The position numbers were made by a program, and so were the translations under genes. From the NCBI GenBank assembly GCA_010015655.1, contig ML976674.1, positions 753,540 through 805,822 on the forward strand: a DNA stretch of 52,283 nt, in the 5' to 3' direction. Under the pieces are notes generated by a model that worked only from the letters and a program-made list of their open reading frames with translations, was not told where the DNA came from and did not search any database. This DNA is from Bimuria novae-zelandiae CBS 107.79. Its lineage: Eukaryota > Ascomycota > Dothideomycetes > Pleosporales > Didymosphaeriaceae. This document shows positions 1 through 10,088 of this stretch, one piece after another (within the stretch, counting starts at the first letter, position 1; every line of letters starts with the position of its first letter).

Positions 1-1687
1 CTGTAAAGTTGTTCTGGCCACCTGCGTCCTCGCAGAGCTCTGCAACGCGCATAAAGTAGGTAGGATGAAGCTTTTCGGCCATATACTGCCTGAGTGTCTC
101 ATCACCTTGCCAGACCTCCTTTATGTACTGTTCTGCAGCCTTTTTGGCCTCCTTAGAACTTGATAGGCATTCGTAACTTGCCAAAAAACCTTCTAGACGC
201 CCAAAACAGCGCTCAATTGGGTGTAAGTTAGGTGAATTGGGAGGCTGAGGGCCAAACTTAATTCCTAGAGCTTTAATTTCTGGCTAGCAGTACTAGAGAC
301 CTAGTAAGTATAGGTAAACGTTATTTTAAATTAAATAAATAGCTACGCCTAGGTTATTATCGCGTATAGCTGTAATGAGGTAAGCGCCCCGCTTACTAAG
401 CCAATACTATGTGACTTCCTCACCTGCACCAAAAGGTACGCACGAGAATACTTAAGCCAAGTATTACTCGTATAGTATAATATATATAGGATATGCTAGG
501 GTCAGCCACTAGCGCTAGTGTTTGATCCTAGCCTAGCCGGAACCTCTATAAGCGAGAGAAGGCCACGTGTTCGACCGTGCCTACCTCGTTACAATAGCGT
601 AGTAATAAGGGAATAGGTGTTTCTTAAGTATGTTCTCTGCGTACTAGATGCCGTTTATGCCCTTCCCTCCGTTATATACAAACTCCTCTGTTTTAAAGAA
701 CTTTTTAATAGTAAGAGGTTTCTTAATACCTGCGCGGAGAGCTCCACCCTTCTTACTAGTAGCCTTATTAGTAGCTTAGCGTTAACTATTATTATAGGTA
801 ATATTATAGTTAATTTCCTATAATTACTACTTCTTATTAGTGCTAGCAACAGTCGCGCAAGAGCGTTTAACTTTAAGAGCCTCTTTTACTATATTATTTA
901 TATAAGAGACGCGTTATATAAGGTCCTTATAGCTCTTATTATTATCCTAAGCTTAAATAACGCAAGGGCGTTAATAGGAGTAAGTAGTATTAGTTAAAGT
1001 AGTAGCGTAAATTATAAGACTAAATTTAGGTAGCGTTATAGGTAGTGCGTAGACGTTACTATCTTATTTAACTAGTCTTAAAATCCTCTACTTTCCGCCA
1101 CGTATATTGCTCCTGCTAATAGACTTAGAGGTCTTATTATAGCAGACGAATATAATGCGTAGAAAGTGTAGGTTATATTTAGCCTTAAGCTAGGTATAGT
1201 ACTATAGTCGCTAGTCTTTGTTATTACTACTAAGCGCTAGTTTTTTAGGTCGTACTCCGCAAGTTATTACGTATAGGTGCTGCTTGTCGCGGTGCTCCCT
1301 AGTAATATTATAGACTATATTCTCACTAAGTGTGATGCCAGCTTCTGCGCAGAGGTCTCTGACAGCGTCATGCACCCGGTAGGTGCCATATATAATGATG
1401 TCATGCCGTAGTCTTGCGCTCAGCGTAGAGCCATCGCGTACCTTTACAGGTCTGCCAGGAGGAGACTGCTTGACTGTAGGTGTTGCAGCTAGCAATTCCT
1501 GCAGTAAGTCGCCCTTTGCGGCGCCTTTGACGCGTCGAAATGCCTTACCACAGGCGTGGTTAGTTATACCCAAATCAGTGGCGATTTCTAGGAAAGTGAG
1601 GTTGTATTTTGTCCTAAGAACGACAATAGCAGCTAGCTGGGCTTCTAAAAGCAATCAAGAGCTTTTTTTGGCAGGATTTAAAGCCAT
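1..1687 (-). pseudogene. Tc1/mariner transposase, inactivated
   Basis: Read on the minus strand. The ATG at 1687 opens MALNPAKKSS and is followed at codon 11 by TGA. The frame then runs open from 1654 to 1211 and encodes a helix-turn-helix region (LTFLEIATDLGITNHACGKAF) like the DNA-binding N-terminus of Tc1-type transposases. From 1210 to about 284 the frame is shattered by TAA/TAG. It becomes readable again at 283-1, with PEIKALGIKFGPQPPNSPNLHPIERCF, the region just before the last catalytic acidic residue of the DDE core. The protein would cut and paste the element at TA sites, but this copy cannot make a full product. The C-terminus lies beyond the window. Confidence 0.75.
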
Positions 1688-1790
1688 ATTGAGTGAGAAA
1701 CGTGAGGTTAAAGTGTAGGTGTTGACGCTCTACAGAGCTCTTAGAGGCTCGGAGGCTCGGAGACTCTGTTCCGCTAGTGACGCGCTAGCT
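1..1790 (-). mobile_element. Tc1/mariner-like DNA transposon, left-truncated by window edge, RIP-mutated
   Basis: The stretch reads as one transposon on the minus strand. Its transposase starts at 1687 and its C-terminal part leaves the window at base 1. Outside the start codon, 1725-1775 holds short GC-rich repeats (GAGGCTCG twice in tandem at 1744-1760), which probably belong to the terminal repeat; the outer boundary near 1790 is a guess because the other end is not in the window. Positions 284-1210 are saturated with TA and nearly free of CA/TG, typical of RIP, while 1-283 and 1211-1690 keep CA/TG. The family call rests on the PPNSPNLHPIE motif and the N-terminal helix-turn-helix. Confidence 0.75.
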
Positions 1791-2090
1791 TCTTGGCAAG
1801 TCACATAACGGCCGACTTTATTGAGATTACCCTTTGTAGCCGCATAAAAAATTCCACGCCAGCGCCTTACCATAACCGTCCGAGATCACGAAATGAGATT
1901 GCGGCCACCGAACAGGCCCTAAGGCATCTTTGGACGTCATGGTCCCAGAGGAATGCAGGGTTCCCACTAGCCCGATAAAGCCTAGCCCGCCATCTGCCCT
2001 CCAAAAATCATAACCCCACTGACTCCACAAGAGCACTGAAGAGCCTCAACACCAGACTCGCCACGTGCAATCCTCACAACACATTTCACC

Positions 2091-3824
2091 ATGGCGACCA
2101 TGACACTCACAGAATCCCGACCCCGGCACAACCGACTTCCCAAAAATGTAAAACTACCCCCAGAAAATGAACGCTACATGCGCGCCTGCGCAGACATCGC
2201 CTCCGCCCTCATCCAAGACTACGAAGCCCAAGCCGATGGATCAAAGCCAAAAAAGGACCTCAACTTAAACCACCTCCGCGGACAAATCGCAAAGAAACAC
2301 TACCTAAAAAGCCAGCCCCCACTAACCGCCATCATCGCCGCGGTCCCAGAGCACTACAAGAAATACATCCTCCCCAAATTAATCGCCAAGCCCATACGAA
2401 CATCCTCCGGCATCGCCGTGGTGGCCGTAATGTGCAAGCCCCACCGGTGCCCACACATCTCGTACACCGGAAACATATGCGTGTACTGCCCTGGCGGCCC
2501 AGATTCCGACTTCGAGTACTCAACCCAGTCGTACACGGGGTACGAGCCCACCTCCATGCGGGCGATCCGCGCGCGGTACGATCCGTACGAGCAGGCTCGG
2601 GGCCGGGTGGACCAGATCAAGGCGCTGGGCCACTCGGTGGATAAGGTAGAGTACATCATTATGGGCGGGACGTTCATGTCGCTTCCTGAGAGCTACCGCG
2701 ATGAGTTTATCTCGCAGCTGCACAATGCGCTGTCGGGTTATCAGACGAAGAACGTGGACGAGGCGGTTGCGGCAGGCGAGATGTCGAATGTGAAGTGCGT
2801 GGGCATTACCATTGAAACGCGGCCGGACTACTGTCTTGATCAGCACCTGAGTTCTATGCTGAGGTACGGGTGCACGAGGCTGGAGATAGGCGTCCAGAGC
2901 TTATACGAAGATGTCGCGCGGGACACGAATCGGGGACACACGGTCGCTGCTGTCGCAAAAACATTCTGCCTCGCGAAAGACGCCGGGTTCAAGGTCGTAT
3001 CGCACATGATGCCGGACTTGCCCAACGTCGGCATGGAGCGCGACCTCGACCAGTTCGTCGAGTACTTCTCCAACCCCGACTTCCGCACCGACGGTCTAAA
3101 GATCTATCCCACGCTCGTGATCCGCGGGACGGGCCTGTACGAGCTGTGGCGCACGGGGAGGTACAAGAACTACACGCCCAACGCGCTGATCGATATCGTG
3201 GCAAGGATCCTCGCGCTAGTTCCGCCCTGGACAAGGATTTACAGGGTGCAAAGAGATATCCCTATGCCGCTTGTTACGTCGGGTGTGGAGAATGGTAATC
3301 TCCGTGAGCTGGCCCTCGCCCGGATGAAGGACTTTGGGACGACGTGTCGGGACGTGCGGACGCGCGAGGTCGGCATCAATGAGGTCAAGCACAAGATTCG
3401 TCCGGACCAGGTTGAGCTCGTGCGTCGCGACTACACCGCCAACGGTGGATGGGAGACCTTCCTCGCGTATGAAGATCCTAAGCAAGACATCCTTATTGCT
3501 CTTCTCCGGCTACGTCAGTGCTCCAAGGAGCACACGTTTAGAGAGGAACTGGAGGGGCAGCCATCTAGTTTGGTGCGGGAGTTGCATGTGTATGGATCTG
3601 CGGTCCCGGTGCATGCGAGAGATCCAAAGAAGTTCCAGCATCAGGGTTACGGCACGCTGTTAATGGAGGAAGCTGAAAGAATCGCTCGAGAGGAACACGG
3701 CAGTAGCAAGATCAGCGTCATCTCGGGTGTAGGTGTGAGGAGCTACTACGCCAAGCTTGGGTATTGGCTCGATGGACCGTATATGAGTAAGACATTAGAA
3801 CCGGCTTGGGTCAGGGAGTGGTAA
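2091..3824 (+). CDS. ELP3: Elongator complex catalytic subunit Elp3 (tRNA uridine C5-modifying, radical SAM + acetyltransferase)
   Basis: Intronless 577-residue protein, the usual length for fungal Elp3. Elongator uses it in the cytoplasm to make the carboxymethyl-type side chain on wobble uridine U34 of tRNAs. The radical-SAM part has the iron-sulfur cysteines C120, C130 and C133 (with a further C115) inside [20 protein letters not shown], followed by the strongly conserved [18 protein letters not shown]. The C-terminal GNAT domain shows the acetyl-CoA motif QGYGT at residues 518-522 and the YYAKLGY segment near residue 550. The start has a good fungal context (CACCATGG); a second ATG three codons later is possible. 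It sits between the left transposon and the convergent subunit f gene. The identification is very secure. Confidence 0.97.
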   Translation: MATMTLTESRPRHNRLPKNVKLPPENERYMRACADIASALIQDYEAQADGSKPKKDLNLNHLRGQIAKKHYLKSQPPLTAIIAAVPEHYKKYILPKLIAKPIRTSSGIAVVAVMCKPHRCPHISYTGNICVYCPGGPDSDFEYSTQSYTGYEPTSMRAIRARYDPYEQARGRVDQIKALGHSVDKVEYIIMGGTFMSLPESYRDEFISQLHNALSGYQTKNVDEAVAAGEMSNVKCVGITIETRPDYCLDQHLSSMLRYGCTRLEIGVQSLYEDVARDTNRGHTVAAVAKTFCLAKDAGFKVVSHMMPDLPNVGMERDLDQFVEYFSNPDFRTDGLKIYPTLVIRGTGLYELWRTGRYKNYTPNALIDIVARILALVPPWTRIYRVQRDIPMPLVTSGVENGNLRELALARMKDFGTTCRDVRTREVGINEVKHKIRPDQVELVRRDYTANGGWETFLAYEDPKQDILIALLRLRQCSKEHTFREELEGQPSSLVRELHVYGSAVPVHARDPKKFQHQGYGTLLMEEAERIAREEHGSSKISVISGVGVRSYYAKLGYWLDGPYMSKTLEPAWVREW

Positions 3825-4209
3825 AATTATCTCGGATGGATGGCGTTAACAAGTACATGCATTGCTGGCGTTTGGGGTAGGGTTGCATGGTGTTCGGAAC
3901 CTTCAAACGAAGAAATGAATCTAGATGAGTATTGCTCGCATATTGCTGCGCTATGGAAACCCAAGTCTGTACATATACCGGTTATCTTCACCCCGATGCG
4001 ACATCGTACAAGCCCAGTCATGATCCTCCTCAAAACGCCGCCAGTAACCCTCAATTATCCACTGTCCCGGCACATGCAAATGTGCACCTACCGCTATCAT
4101 CCTATCCTTCTCCCACCCTTAACTGTACATCCATCCCTATTACCATTGCCGCGGCTTGGAGAGCTGCAAAGGCCACTAAGATTCACCCTCATCACCATCC
4201 ACCATCCGA
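3825..4209. other. Intergenic, convergent 3' ends of ELP3 and the V-ATPase f gene
   Basis: No gene recognised. Two open frames here (3840-4394 and 3932-4264, plus strand) have proline/histidine/serine-rich translations typical of non-coding GC-rich DNA, and they overlap the antisense exon 3 of the next gene. The stretch should hold both 3' untranslated regions. Confidence 0.5.
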
Positions 4210-4643
4210 CTATGACAGCGCTATCGCCCCCCTCCTCGCCTCTCGCATATGCAACAGCGCCTGAAACCCGCAGAAAACCAGGAAGCCCTGTCTCACCGTT
4301 AGCCCCATTTTCACACCCTTCCGTCCTCACCCAACTCCCATCCCACCTCCACCCATCGCCATCTCCCTTCAGGATAAACTCACGATATATATAAACACCG
4401 CGCCAAACACCGCGCCAGCAACAGCGCCCCCATCCTTCGGGTCCTCCTCCGACCCCATGACTGTGTGGCTGTTCGTCTTAAACAACGCGCCTATGACGGA
4501 GAGAATGACGATGGCGAACACGGACACGACGATGCTGTTTCCATGCGTTAGCTCTCCACTTCTTGGCCTTTCCTTTTCTCGGAAGGAAAGGGGATGACGC
4601 ACCAAGTCCAAGCATTCATTGCAGACACGAACGGCTTCACCAT
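4210..4643 (-). CDS. V-type proton ATPase subunit f (YPR170W-B / RNASEK family), three small exons
   Basis: Proposed join, minus strand: exon 1 4603-4643, exon 2 4384-4534, exon 3 4210-4287, giving 89 residues. Introns are 68 bp (donor GTGCGT, branch GCTAACG, acceptor ACAG) and 96 bp (donor GTGAGT, branch GCTAACG, acceptor ACAG), and the phases fit exactly. The product has an N-terminal AWTCIVVSVFAIVILSVIGALF membrane helix, a polar loop with GSEEDPKDG, a second helix, then FLVFCGFQALLHMRE and a short basic tail. From memory, yeast Ypr170w-b has the same order (VVILSVIAHLFNTNH, DPEDG, VFCGFQ) and length of about 85 residues. That family is a component of the membrane Vo sector of the vacuolar proton pump. 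No single open frame covers it, so it is easily missed. The splice sites are inferred and not backed by RNA data. Confidence 0.88.
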
Positions 4644-5411
4644 GGTGGGCGAGCTGTGATTTGCGCGGCGAGCTGTGGTTTGCGCGGCGAGCGGGCGAGT
4701 GCGGGCGGCCTCGGGTTGGGAGTTCGAGTACAGCGGGAGGTATATAGACGGCGCGCGAAGCTTTTGGAAACGTGAGGAGATGTGTGGGTGCGTGGGTTGG
4801 CGGCGATGTGGTTGGAGTGCGTGGGTGGGTGCGGCGATGCAGGCGGTTGTGATGGAGCTTGGCGCAGTGGGTCGGAGCGGCCTATCTGACGCAAGCGGTG
4901 CGCGTGTGCAGGGGTGCGCCCAGGCGGGAAAAGGTACGGAGAGGCGCGCGACAATGTTCACAGTTTTATTTCTTGTGGATAGTTTCTGATAAATATTTGG
5001 TTTTTAATACTTTTGTACATGCTGGAAATGTTTTTTTAATGTTGAATCACAGGGACTAGGGACGCATGTGCAGACATCTGGAGTGAGCATCCATGAACAC
5101 ACGATTGGGCATTGCACTCGCGTTTAAGAACATTTACAACAGCTCCATATGATTGTGACTGCTTCTGTGGAGCTCTCCTAGTAACGTATTTGTGCAGAAT
5201 GTTACATCAAGCTCGGAGGATAGCCGAAGGTGGCCCATGATTGTTCGTAGAATTGCTCGTCTTGAAGTAACCCCTATCCTGACCATACTCTCAATGGTAA
5301 AAGTAAACTTGCGCCTGTCCAGACCCTGCAGTCTAAGCAGCACCCAAACGCCTTGCAATGCACTCAATATGGATACCTTCCCGAGCTCCTCAACCCCGCC
5401 GCCTCATCCTC
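4644..5411. other. Intergenic, upstream of the subunit f gene and downstream of SEC72
   Basis: About 770 bp. The part next to the subunit f start (4650-4960) is GC-rich and likely the promoter/5' leader; 4960-5050 is AT-rich with runs of T. Several frames are open in the GC-rich part, but their translations are biased (Arg/Pro/His/Ser) and match no family I know. No tRNA or repeat seen. Confidence 0.4.
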
Positions 5412-6017
5412 CTACAACGTCTTTGCCTTCCTCTTCTCGATATCGCTCTTCAGCTGCACCAGATCGGGCTCGGCGGCACCAAACTCAAGCCCCTGACTGA
5501 CCCACACCTCGGCCTCCTCCAGCCGTCCCATCTCCAGCAAGCACTTTCCTCTCCTCCACCATCCCTTCGAATTGTCCGCCTTCTTCATCTCCACGCTCGC
5601 TTCAGCATCCACCGCACCCTCAGCCCAATTCTGCTGAGCCATGTTCGCCTGCGCGCGGTTGCTCAGCAGCCCGCTAACTTCCTCGCGCACCAGGCCCGAA
5701 GGCTCCCAGTGCGGCCGGCCGAGCGCCATGCCTATCGCGAGACCGTAGAGTTTGACTGCTTCGGCGTGGTTGCCCTTGCGGAACTCGTTGTTACCGGACT
5801 CGCGCAGCTTGCCGATTTGCGCACTGCGGGTGGGGTTGACGGGGACAGGTGGAGGTGGCACGCCGTTGGGAGTCCCGGCGTTAAGAAGACCGCGGTGTAG
5901 GGCGTTCAGGGCGGCGAGCTCTTTCTCGAGCGCGGCGTTGGCGGGGTTCGCGGTGATCTCTTTAGTGGAGGGATTCATCTCGAGGGGGAGAAGCGTGAAT
6001 GTGTCGATCGACTCCAT
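5412..6017 (-). CDS. SEC72: ER protein-translocation subunit Sec72-like TPR protein
   Basis: Intronless, 201 residues from the ATG at 6017 (MESIDTFTLLPLEMNPSTKE). The frame stays open 21 codons further upstream, but the chosen start fits the N-terminal pattern of Sec72 proteins, which begin with a short strand-rich segment ending in a threonine/alanine-containing ITA motif. The second half is a tetratricopeptide fold: a helix pair with GNNEFRKGNHAEAVKLYGLAI, then LLSNRAQANMAQQNWAEGAVDAEA and GWWRRGKCLLEMGRLEEAEVW. Sec72 is the cytosolic TPR subunit of the Sec62/Sec63 complex and helps post-translational import into the endoplasmic reticulum. The conserved AIGMALGRPHWEP segment (compare AIEMAQRKRAPWEA in yeast, from memory) supports Sec72 over a generic TPR protein. 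A transposon starts about 150 bp upstream of the start codon, so its promoter may be disturbed. Confidence 0.85.
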   Translation of the reverse strand: MESIDTFTLLPLEMNPSTKEITANPANAALEKELAALNALHRGLLNAGTPNGVPPPPVPVNPTRSAQIGKLRESGNNEFRKGNHAEAVKLYGLAIGMALGRPHWEPSGLVREEVSGLLSNRAQANMAQQNWAEGAVDAEASVEMKKADNSKGWWRRGKCLLEMGRLEEAEVWVSQGLEFGAAEPDLVQLKSDIEKRKAKTL

Positions 6018-6167
6018 GTTGTAGTTCTGTAGCGATATGATTCGAGTGAGGCGACCGTGATAAGGGTTGTTCCAGAGCAACGGGTAGTGTGGTAGTCTGA
6101 GGCTCTCTTATGAGTGTGTTGTGGATGTGGACACGAAACAATTCCGTTCAGCTATCGATAGGCGCTA

Positions 6168-6216
6168 CCCTGCCGAGACAGTCAGTGCGCCGCGACACTA
6201 ACGCGCCACCCCAACA
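6168..6216 (+). repeat. Left terminal inverted repeat of element A
   Basis: Matches 10038-10086 in inverse orientation. It contains two related motifs, GACAGTCAGTGCGCC at 6177 and GACACTAACGCGCC at 6194, spaced 17 bp at their start and 16 bp at their GCGCC cores. Confidence 0.92.
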
Positions 6217-8008
6217 GATGTAGCACCTCAACTTTGACGCGCCGCATCTCCACCAATATGGATCCGATTGAGGCTGCAATCATCGCTATCGACTCACGAG
6301 AACCTGGAGAAACTTTCTCATATAGAAAAATTGCAGAAGAATTTGGTGTTGTGTGGTCAACATTAACGCGCTGGCATAGACGCGCCATGCAGGCGCGTAC
6401 ACAGCTACTATAGACTCGCTAAAATCTTAACTAATAATAAGAATCTAAGCTCTTATAGTATATATAGTATCTTACTTAAAAAGGTCTACCCCCTACGCGT
6501 TAGATAATCTAAAACTTTATATTAATTATCGCTAAAAAGGATGTCTTTATGCGATAGGTTAATTACTTTATTAAGCGCTACCCTAACTCCCTAATCTCGC
6601 GATAGACAACTAGGCTAGATAGTAATCGCTATAACGCTAATTTAGGCGCAAGATATAGGCTCTACTTCGAGCTTCTATATAAGAAAATTATAAAGTATGG
6701 CATAGAGCCTTAGCATACCTATAATATGGACGAAAAAGGCTTCCTACTTGGCATTACTGGCAGGTCAAAAAGGATCTTCGACAGGCCTATATATGAGAGT
6801 CGCCAAGTGAGGCAATCTATCCAGGATGGTAGTCGTGAGTGGATCTCGCTCATCGCATGTATATACGCCGATGGATCTACTGTTAATCTATTACTAATCT
6901 ATCGATCTAACGCTGAGACTCTACAATTAAGCTAGGTTAAGGAAATTAACGTTAATTCTTATAGAGTCTTTATCACCTTATCAACCTCTGGATAGTTAAA
7001 CAACGAGATAAGGCTTTAATAGCTAAAATAGGTGTTTAATCGCTATACTAAAGAGAAGGCTCGACGATAGTGGTGACTTTTAGTCCTTAATAGGCATAGA
7101 TCTTACGTTACTATAGATTTTATTAACTACTGTAATTAGAAAAAGATCCTCCTTGCAATATTTCCCCCTTACGCCACTTATACGCTGTAGCCTCTAGACA
7201 TCTATGTGTTTAAGTCTCTTTCTGTCGCCTACTCTGACGAGCTCTCCGCATACCTATATAGGAGTTAGGGGCTATTAATAATCGCTAAAAGAGACTTCTT
7301 TACACTATTCTAGAAGGTCTAGATAACGTTAGTTACGCCGTAATTAATTACTAAAGCTTTTAAGTATATAGATATCTTGCCACCAGATCCTACACTAATC
7401 CTTAGTTAATTTAATAAAGATAAGTCTCTAGAATAAAGATTATATAAAAGCTCTACTTTAGTACTTAGCGCGTCCGATTAGCGCAAAATTAATTAGCTTT
7501 TAAAGGTTATTATTAATATAGGGGGAGGTAATAAGGCCAAGAAGCTAAGTCGCACTATACACTTAATCTCTATATAAAAGCAGCTCCTAGAGCATGAGAA
7601 TTAGGGGCTACAAGAAGCCCTCACAAACTAGAAACAGCGTTAAACAAAGGGCAGGACTCTACCTTTTAAGCAGCTAGATAAGTAGCATAGAGGATCTATT
7701 TTCTAGTTACCTGCCCGCGTACAGAGGGCGCGCGATTCTCTCAGCTAATAAAAGGCTAAAAAGCAACAACTATAACTCTAGAAAAGTAAGTAGAGAGAGA
7801 TCTAGATAGTAAATAGGCAGCTTAAAGCTTGTCTACTATAGGAGAAGCGTGTTGCACGTGTAGTAGCTAGAAATACGCGCGCTAAGGAGAAAGCTAATTA
7901 GGCTACTAAGTAACGCCTCTATTAATAGGCTCGTAAGGCTTAATAATAACTTTAAAAATGTCTTAAAATTGCTAAAAAGGGAAGCCAGAATGCTTTAAAA
8001 GCTACTTA

Positions 8009-8081
8009 AGCTAGCCGATACGTAAGCTGGCCACCCGGGTAAGCTGGCCACCCCACCAAAACGCGACACCTGCACAAAACA
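8009..8081 (+). repeat. Left terminal inverted repeat of element A2 with 17-bp direct repeat
   Basis: Contains GTAAGCTGGCCACCCGG at 8022-8038, directly repeated as GTAAGCTGGCCACC at 8039-8052. Inverse match to 9725-9798. Confidence 0.92.
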
Positions 8082-8110
8082 CGCCACATCTCTCTACAAC
8101 GCTTATTAAT

Positions 8111-9691
8111 ATAGACGCCCGTGAGCATGCTATACAATTAGCTATTAGAGATTTTAATGCAGGTATTTATTCTAGTTATCGCGCTGTGGCTACCGCGTAC
8201 AGTATTCCTTAATTAACCCTATCAACGCGCATTAATGGCGTATAAAACTAACGCGTTAGTCACTAACACTAGCAGCGTCTAACTCCTCTACAGGAGGACT
8301 TCCTAGTAGAATAGATCCTTAAAGAAGACGCACGCGCCTGCCCTCCCTCACACGCTCGCGCTCGAGAAATGGCCAATCGAATTCTACGTATAAATAGCGA
8401 CAACCAGCCTATTAGCAAGCTCTGGCTCTCACACTTCCTCCGGCGCCAGCCACGCGTTGCCTCTGTAGTCGGCAGAAAGCTAGAGGCTCAGAGAGCTGAT
8501 GCAGCGACACCAGAGCAGCTACGCGCGTTCCTAGAGCTCTACGAACAGACTCGACGGCGGCTCAACATACGGGTGGAGAACACATACAATATGGATGAGA
8601 CTGGCATTGCCCTAGGGGTATGTACCAACACCAGAGTACTCTCTAGTAGTCAGAAGAAGAAGGCTTATGTTCGCTCTCCAGAGAATCGCCAGTGGGTCTC
8701 TATAATCGAGTGTGTATCGGCGACAGGGCGGAAGCTACGCTGTGCGGTCATCTTCAAGGGCCAGAGCCTACAGACAACATGGTTCTCCTCGTCCCACGTA
8801 CCTGACTGGATCTACACTACCTCTGAGAACGGATGGACGTCAAAAGCGATAGGTGTTGAGTGGCTACAGCGCATATTCATACCTGAGACGGCTGTATCTG
8901 ATGGCCAGCACAGGCTCCTCATCCTCGACGGTCACGGCAGCCATATTGATATAGACTTCCTGTGGCTCTGCAAGCTGCATCGTATACAGCTCCTATATCT
9001 ACCTGCGCACACTTCACACGTCTTACAGCCTCTCGATCTCGCTCCTTTCTCTGTGATCAAGTCTACCTACAGGCGTTAGATCTAGGAGCTCGCATCACTT
9101 GACGACGCTGCGCCTGTTAAAAAGGAGCGCTTTATCACCTGCTATTATTAAGCTAGGGAGGAAGGCTTCACAGAGCGTGTAATTCAAGCTAGCTGGCAGG
9201 CATCTGGTATCTGCCCATTTAACATCAATCACGTGCTCAGCTCGTCGCAGGTCTCTCAGAGGCCTACTACGCCTACACGTCAGCAGCAGCCTCAGCAGCA
9301 GCTCCAGAGCTTCCTCTCTACTCCCCAGGGCCCTCACGATCTCTATATAGCGCAGCGCAGCGTCCAGAGCGTCGAGAATCCAGGTCGTACGACCCGGCTA
9401 CTCCTACAGAAAGCAGGTAAGGCTCTAGCAGCTGCAAATGCTAGAGCTGCAGGCCTAGAAGCAGAGAAAAGACGACTTGAGCAGCAGCTAGAGATATCTA
9501 CCTCTCAGCGTTAGCGTAAGCGCGTTCGAGTAGACCTAAATTAACGCTTTATAGAGGTAGAGAGTATTAGGGAGGCTATGCGCGCAGCCAAGGCTTTAGC
9601 AGTTTAACTATATAGATCTACTGTATTAAGTACCTTAGAAGCAGCTGCTAGAGCTACAGTAGCTGCAGCGCTTGAATCTATGTGTAGTTAA
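8111..9691 (+). pseudogene. Fot1/pogo-type transposase of A2, broken only by RIP-type stop codons
   Basis: One uninterrupted register can be followed from about 8111 (ATA where ATG is expected) to the TAA at 9689, about 526 codons, the size of Fot1-type transposases. About a dozen in-frame stops lie in it, all TAA or TAG and no TGA, at positions where related proteins have Gln or Trp (for example before ILKEDARACPPSHAR at 8318). Domains in order: N-terminal helix-turn-helix, CENP-B-type DNA-binding half (8330-8480), then the DDE_1 core with NMDETGIALG, LILDGHGSHID and LPAHTSHVLQPLDLAPFS, giving the three catalytic aspartates; the C-terminal part is Gln-rich (9270-9310). The longest stop-free part is 8369-9079. 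No frameshift is needed. Confidence 0.9.
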
Positions 9692-9724
9692 TGGCAATTA
9701 TAAGAAGCGTTGTTAAGAAATCGT

Positions 9725-9798
9725 GTGTTTTGTGCAGGTGTCGTGTTTTGGTGGGGTGGCCAGCTTACCCGGGTGGCCAGCTTACGTATCGGCTAGCT
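9725..9798 (-). repeat. Right terminal inverted repeat of element A2
   Basis: Inverse match of the left end, including both copies of the 17-bp-period motif; followed by TA at 9799-9800. Confidence 0.92.
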
Positions 9799-10037
9799 TA
9801 TATAATTACAAAGAGGAAGAAGCCTACGCCGGCATCTGTACGCGTTGATGTAGTGACATCTACGCCATCAGCGCCAGCATCGCGCAGTGGCCGAACAATC
9901 AGAACACTAAGCAGATATCTATAATTTAACTAGCTAGCAATCTTCTATAGCTCTATAAAATCTTAACTCTAGAAAATTTCGCGATAAAAGCTTTTGTGTA
10001 AAACTCTACAGCCTCATGTTGCTGGCTGCGGTGCTGG

Positions 10038-10086
10038 TGTTGGGGTGGCGCGTTAGTGTCGCGGCGCACTGACTGTCTCGGCAGGG
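10038..10086 (-). repeat. Right terminal inverted repeat of element A
   Basis: Inverse match of 6168-6216, followed by the TA target duplication at 10087-10088. Confidence 0.92.
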
Positions 10087-10088
10087 TA

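Larger units (their letters stand above)
8009..9798 (+). mobile_element. Fot1/pogo-like DNA transposon 'element A2' nested in element A
   Basis: 1,790 bp with terminal inverted repeats of about 73 bp (8009-8081 and 9725-9798, starting AGCTAGCCGATACGTAAGC) and TA duplications at 8007-8008 and 9799-9800. I see one clear mismatch between the two ends (CGCG against TGTG-type change near the inner end). Its coding region is much less RIP-mutated than the surrounding element A, so it is probably the later insertion. Size and coding capacity match Fot1-type elements. Confidence 0.93.
6257..9924 (+). pseudogene. Element A pogo-type transposase, inactivated by RIP and by a nested insertion
   Basis: ATG at 6257 opens MDPIEAAIIAIDSREPGETF followed by SYRKIAEEFGVVWSTLTRWHR, a Psq/CENP-B-type helix-turn-helix. 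The frame is then broken by TAA/TAG codons. A readable island at 6726-6870 encodes MDEKGFLLGITGRSKRIFDR and DGSREWISLI, the region of the first catalytic aspartate in DDE_1 transposases. The coding sequence is interrupted by A2 at 8007 and resumes at 9801 with a basic, Ser/Pro-rich tail ending at the TAA at 9922-9924. The closest relative in this window is the transposase of element D (47945-48163, minus strand), which shares NMDEKG-LLGIT-RSKRIF. Confidence 0.85.
6168..10086 (+). mobile_element. Pogo/Fot1-like DNA transposon 'element A', split by a nested insertion
   Basis: Both ends carry a 49-bp terminal inverted repeat, 6168-6216 and 10038-10086 (begins CCCTGCCGAGACAGTC, ends CGCCACCCCAACA), flanked by TA on each side (6166-6167 and 10087-10088), the target duplication of the Tc1/mariner-pogo superfamily. 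A second element (A2, 8009-9798) sits inside; without it and its duplicated TA, element A is about 2.1 kb. The interior is RIP-mutated except near the ends and at about 6720-6870. It is inserted between SEC72 and PHO88. Confidence 0.93.

Noticed and set aside
3840..4394. 184-codon plus-strand frame downstream of ELP3
   Set aside because: Pro/Ser/His-rich translation, overlaps antisense exons 2 and 3 of the subunit f gene, whose match to a known family is much better.
5358..5900. 180-codon open frame on the plus strand
   Set aside because: Antisense to SEC72, whose TPR protein is clearly recognisable; the plus-strand translation is low complexity.
8022..8052. Short direct repeats at element ends as a possible CRISPR-like array
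   Set aside because: Only two copies, no unique spacers, a fungal genome, and they lie within terminal inverted repeats flanked by TA.
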